Positions 5,865 through 6,860 of a stretch of DNA of 6,860 nucleotides are shown piece by piece (positions within the stretch are counted from its first letter, which is position 1; each line of letters starts with the position of its first letter). This DNA comes from Anaerolineales bacterium. Lineage in GTDB: Bacteria > Chloroflexota > Anaerolineae > 4572-78 > J111. Where the stretch lies: NCBI GenBank assembly GCA_012032575.1, contig JAAUSP010000422.1, positions 1 through 6,860 of the forward strand, given 5' to 3'. The notes beneath the pieces are model-generated. The model saw only the letters and a list, made by a program, of their open reading frames with translations, was not told the origin of the DNA and made no database searches. A program made the translations under genes and the position numbers.

Positions 5865-6567
5865 GGGCGACCTCCTGGGGCGTTAAATTCAGATGCAAGC
5901 CACATTCTGTTTTATTCTGGCCGGCCCAGCGACCGGCCCGCTCGTGTTCGTGGCCGTAAACCGGGCGGGTGCAAGGGGCACAGCCGACGCTGAGATACCC
6001 CTTGGCCATAAGCGGATGGGCCGGGAGTTGATAGCGGTCATTATAAGCCCAGACTTCTTTCTGGGTCCAATGAAGCAGGGGATGAATCTTAAGCAAGCCG
6101 GAAGGCTGTGCTTCGAGGATACGCAAGCCACTGCGGTATTCGGTCTGGTCACGTCGCACCCCGCTGATCCAGCCTTGCAGTCCGACCACCACTCGCTGCA
6201 TCGGTTCGACTTTATTCAGATAGCAGCACAGATCGGGGTCGCGCCGGTAGAGGGCCTCACCGTAGCGGGCCATCAACTGGCTTTTCTCGATGGCCGGGCG
6301 GGCGATCACAATGTTCAGCTTCAAGCGGGCTTGAAGCTCATCGCGATAGGTCAGCGTCTCCGGGAAATGAAAGCCCGTATCCAAAAAGATGACGGGCATC
6401 TCCGGGCAGACTTCCGAGATGAGATGGAGCAGAGGTAAACTTTGGGTTTGAAACGAGGAGCTGGCGGCGACGTGCGGGCCAAAAACTTCCCAACTCCAGC
6501 GCAAAATATCAGCGGGAGATTGCTGCTCAAACTGTTCGTTCAGAGAAGTGAGGTCTAAATCCGGCAC
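5848..6567 (-). CDS. cysH: Assimilatory adenylylsulfate (APS) reductase, CysH family, [4Fe-4S] type
   Basis: The 239-residue protein is a CysH-type reductase that turns activated sulfate (APS) into sulfite with thioredoxin as electron donor, in the cytoplasm. The nucleotide-binding loop is SSSFQTQS (36-43), followed by LDTGFHFPET (62-71). Cys114-Cys115 and the C196-xx-C199 pair give the CC...CxxC iron-sulfur signature. This separates APS reductases from PAPS reductases lacking a cluster. The catalytic cysteine is C222 in ECGLH near the C-terminus. GTG at 6567 is chosen because the N-terminus (LNEQFEQQSPADIL) then aligns with family starts; the ribosome site is weak. The gene lies 23 bases after the upstream partial gene and overlaps the epimerase start. 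No other sulfate-assimilation gene is in view, though more may lie outside the window. Some PAPS use cannot be ruled out. Confidence 0.93.
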   Translation of the reverse strand: MPDLDLTSLNEQFEQQSPADILRWSWEVFGPHVAASSSFQTQSLPLLHLISEVCPEMPVIFLDTGFHFPETLTYRDELQARLKLNIVIARPAIEKSQLMARYGEALYRRDPDLCCYLNKVEPMQRVVVGLQGWISGVRRDQTEYRSGLRILEAQPSGLLKIHPLLHWTQKEVWAYNDRYQLPAHPLMAKGYLSVGCAPCTRPVYGHEHERAGRWAGQNKTECGLHLNLTPQEVAHDHTK

Positions 6568-6590
6568 GGTGGTGAGCTTTCGTTGGTAAT

Positions 6591-6860
6591 TTAGCGAACT
6601 GTTACAGGTAATTCTACAAACTCACCCCCGTTCGTCAAATGTAATCGTTGTCCGTCGGCGGGGCGATACAAGCCCACCTGGACTTTATAATTCCCCGGCG
6701 CGGTTTGGGGCGGAAGCCACACGCCATAACGGTCTTCGATTGACTCACCCATCGCCCAGGTGGTGGTAGGCCGGGTCCATAAGACCGGCTGTCCATCGGC
6801 CTGGGCAGTTAACTCCCCTTTATCGTTGATTAAGTGGACAAAAAACGTAAAAATCCTCGG
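6591..6860 (-). CDS. C-terminal fragment of a large protein, likely membrane glycosyltransferase-like; 5' end outside the window
   Basis: An open frame enters at the right edge and ends with TAA at 6593-6591, giving 89 residues. The segment FFVHLINDKGELTAQADGQP, the later WAMGESIEDRYGVWLP, and APGNYKVQVGLYRPADGQRL form a beta-sandwich tail. In Chloroflexota this tail often ends large polytopic proteins of the PMT/GT39 glycosyltransferase kind, where it probably faces outside. No membrane segment lies in the visible part, so the full architecture is inferred from similarity to that tail. The gene is co-directional with cysH and ends 23 bases before it. Confidence 0.65.
   Translation of the reverse strand, partial: PRIFTFFVHLINDKGELTAQADGQPVLWTRPTTTWAMGESIEDRYGVWLPPQTAPGNYKVQVGLYRPADGQRLHLTNGGEFVELPVTVR
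6611..6638 (-). promoter_or_regulatory. Probable sigma70 promoter for cysH inside the upstream gene
   Basis: On the minus strand TTGACG (6638-6633) and TAGAAT (6616-6611) are separated by 16 bases. Transcription would start near 6604, leaving a leader of about 37 bases before the cysH GTG. The boxes lie within the final codons of the upstream open frame, so cysH and the epimerase could be expressed apart from it. The leader is too short for a SAM riboswitch. Confidence 0.5.

Noticed and set aside
6568..6604. Sulfur-responsive riboswitch upstream of cysH
   Set aside because: The gap to the upstream stop codon is 23 bases, and the predicted leader of about 37 bases is too short for a SAM-type aptamer.

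Overview
The window reads as ordinary chromosomal sequence from a GC-rich bacterium, most likely a Chloroflexota (Anaerolineae-like) genome. This is inferred from the gene mix: an archaeal-type AAA ATPase, a DtxR regulator with a FeoA-like tail, a DUF4139 protein, and the C-terminal beta-rich tail typical of large membrane glycosyltransferase-like proteins. Short hairpin-forming repeats between genes fit the same picture. No marker gene is present, so the phylum is a judgement.

Left part (1-1373): the N-terminal 329 codons of an archaeal-type ATPase run leftward off the window edge. A perfect 26-bp palindrome lies just upstream of its start, over a possible -10 box. After that comes a 385-base intergenic stretch with a good sigma70-type promoter reading rightward into the next gene.

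Centre (1374-4810, plus strand): three co-directional genes. They are a DtxR/MntR-type metal-dependent repressor, a small HFCD-fold flavoprotein, and a DUF4139 protein with a C-terminal coiled coil. The first and third are each broken by an apparent one-base loss. In both cases restoring a single G gives a full-length family member of expected size (about 222 and 655 residues). Two such losses in neighbouring genes suggest sequence or assembly error more than parallel gene decay. The spacers hold an inverted repeat of REP/MITE type (2079-2192) and a heptamer-repeat hairpin (2748-2831). A second heptamer hairpin with a different sequence (4824-4872) follows the DUF4139 gene.

Right part (4890-6860, minus strand): three genes read leftward. 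In transcription order they are the last 89 codons of a membrane glycosyltransferase-like protein, an iron-sulfur APS reductase (cysH), and an NAD-dependent epimerase/dehydratase whose start overlaps the cysH end. A probable cysH promoter sits inside the 3' end of the first gene.

I see no CRISPR array, rRNA, tRNA, intact insertion sequence or phage module, and no strong case for a wholly new system. The points most worth a second look are the paired frameshifts, the two heptamer hairpins bracketing the DUF4139 gene, the palindrome at the ATPase promoter, and the flavoprotein that lacks the usual decarboxylase residues.
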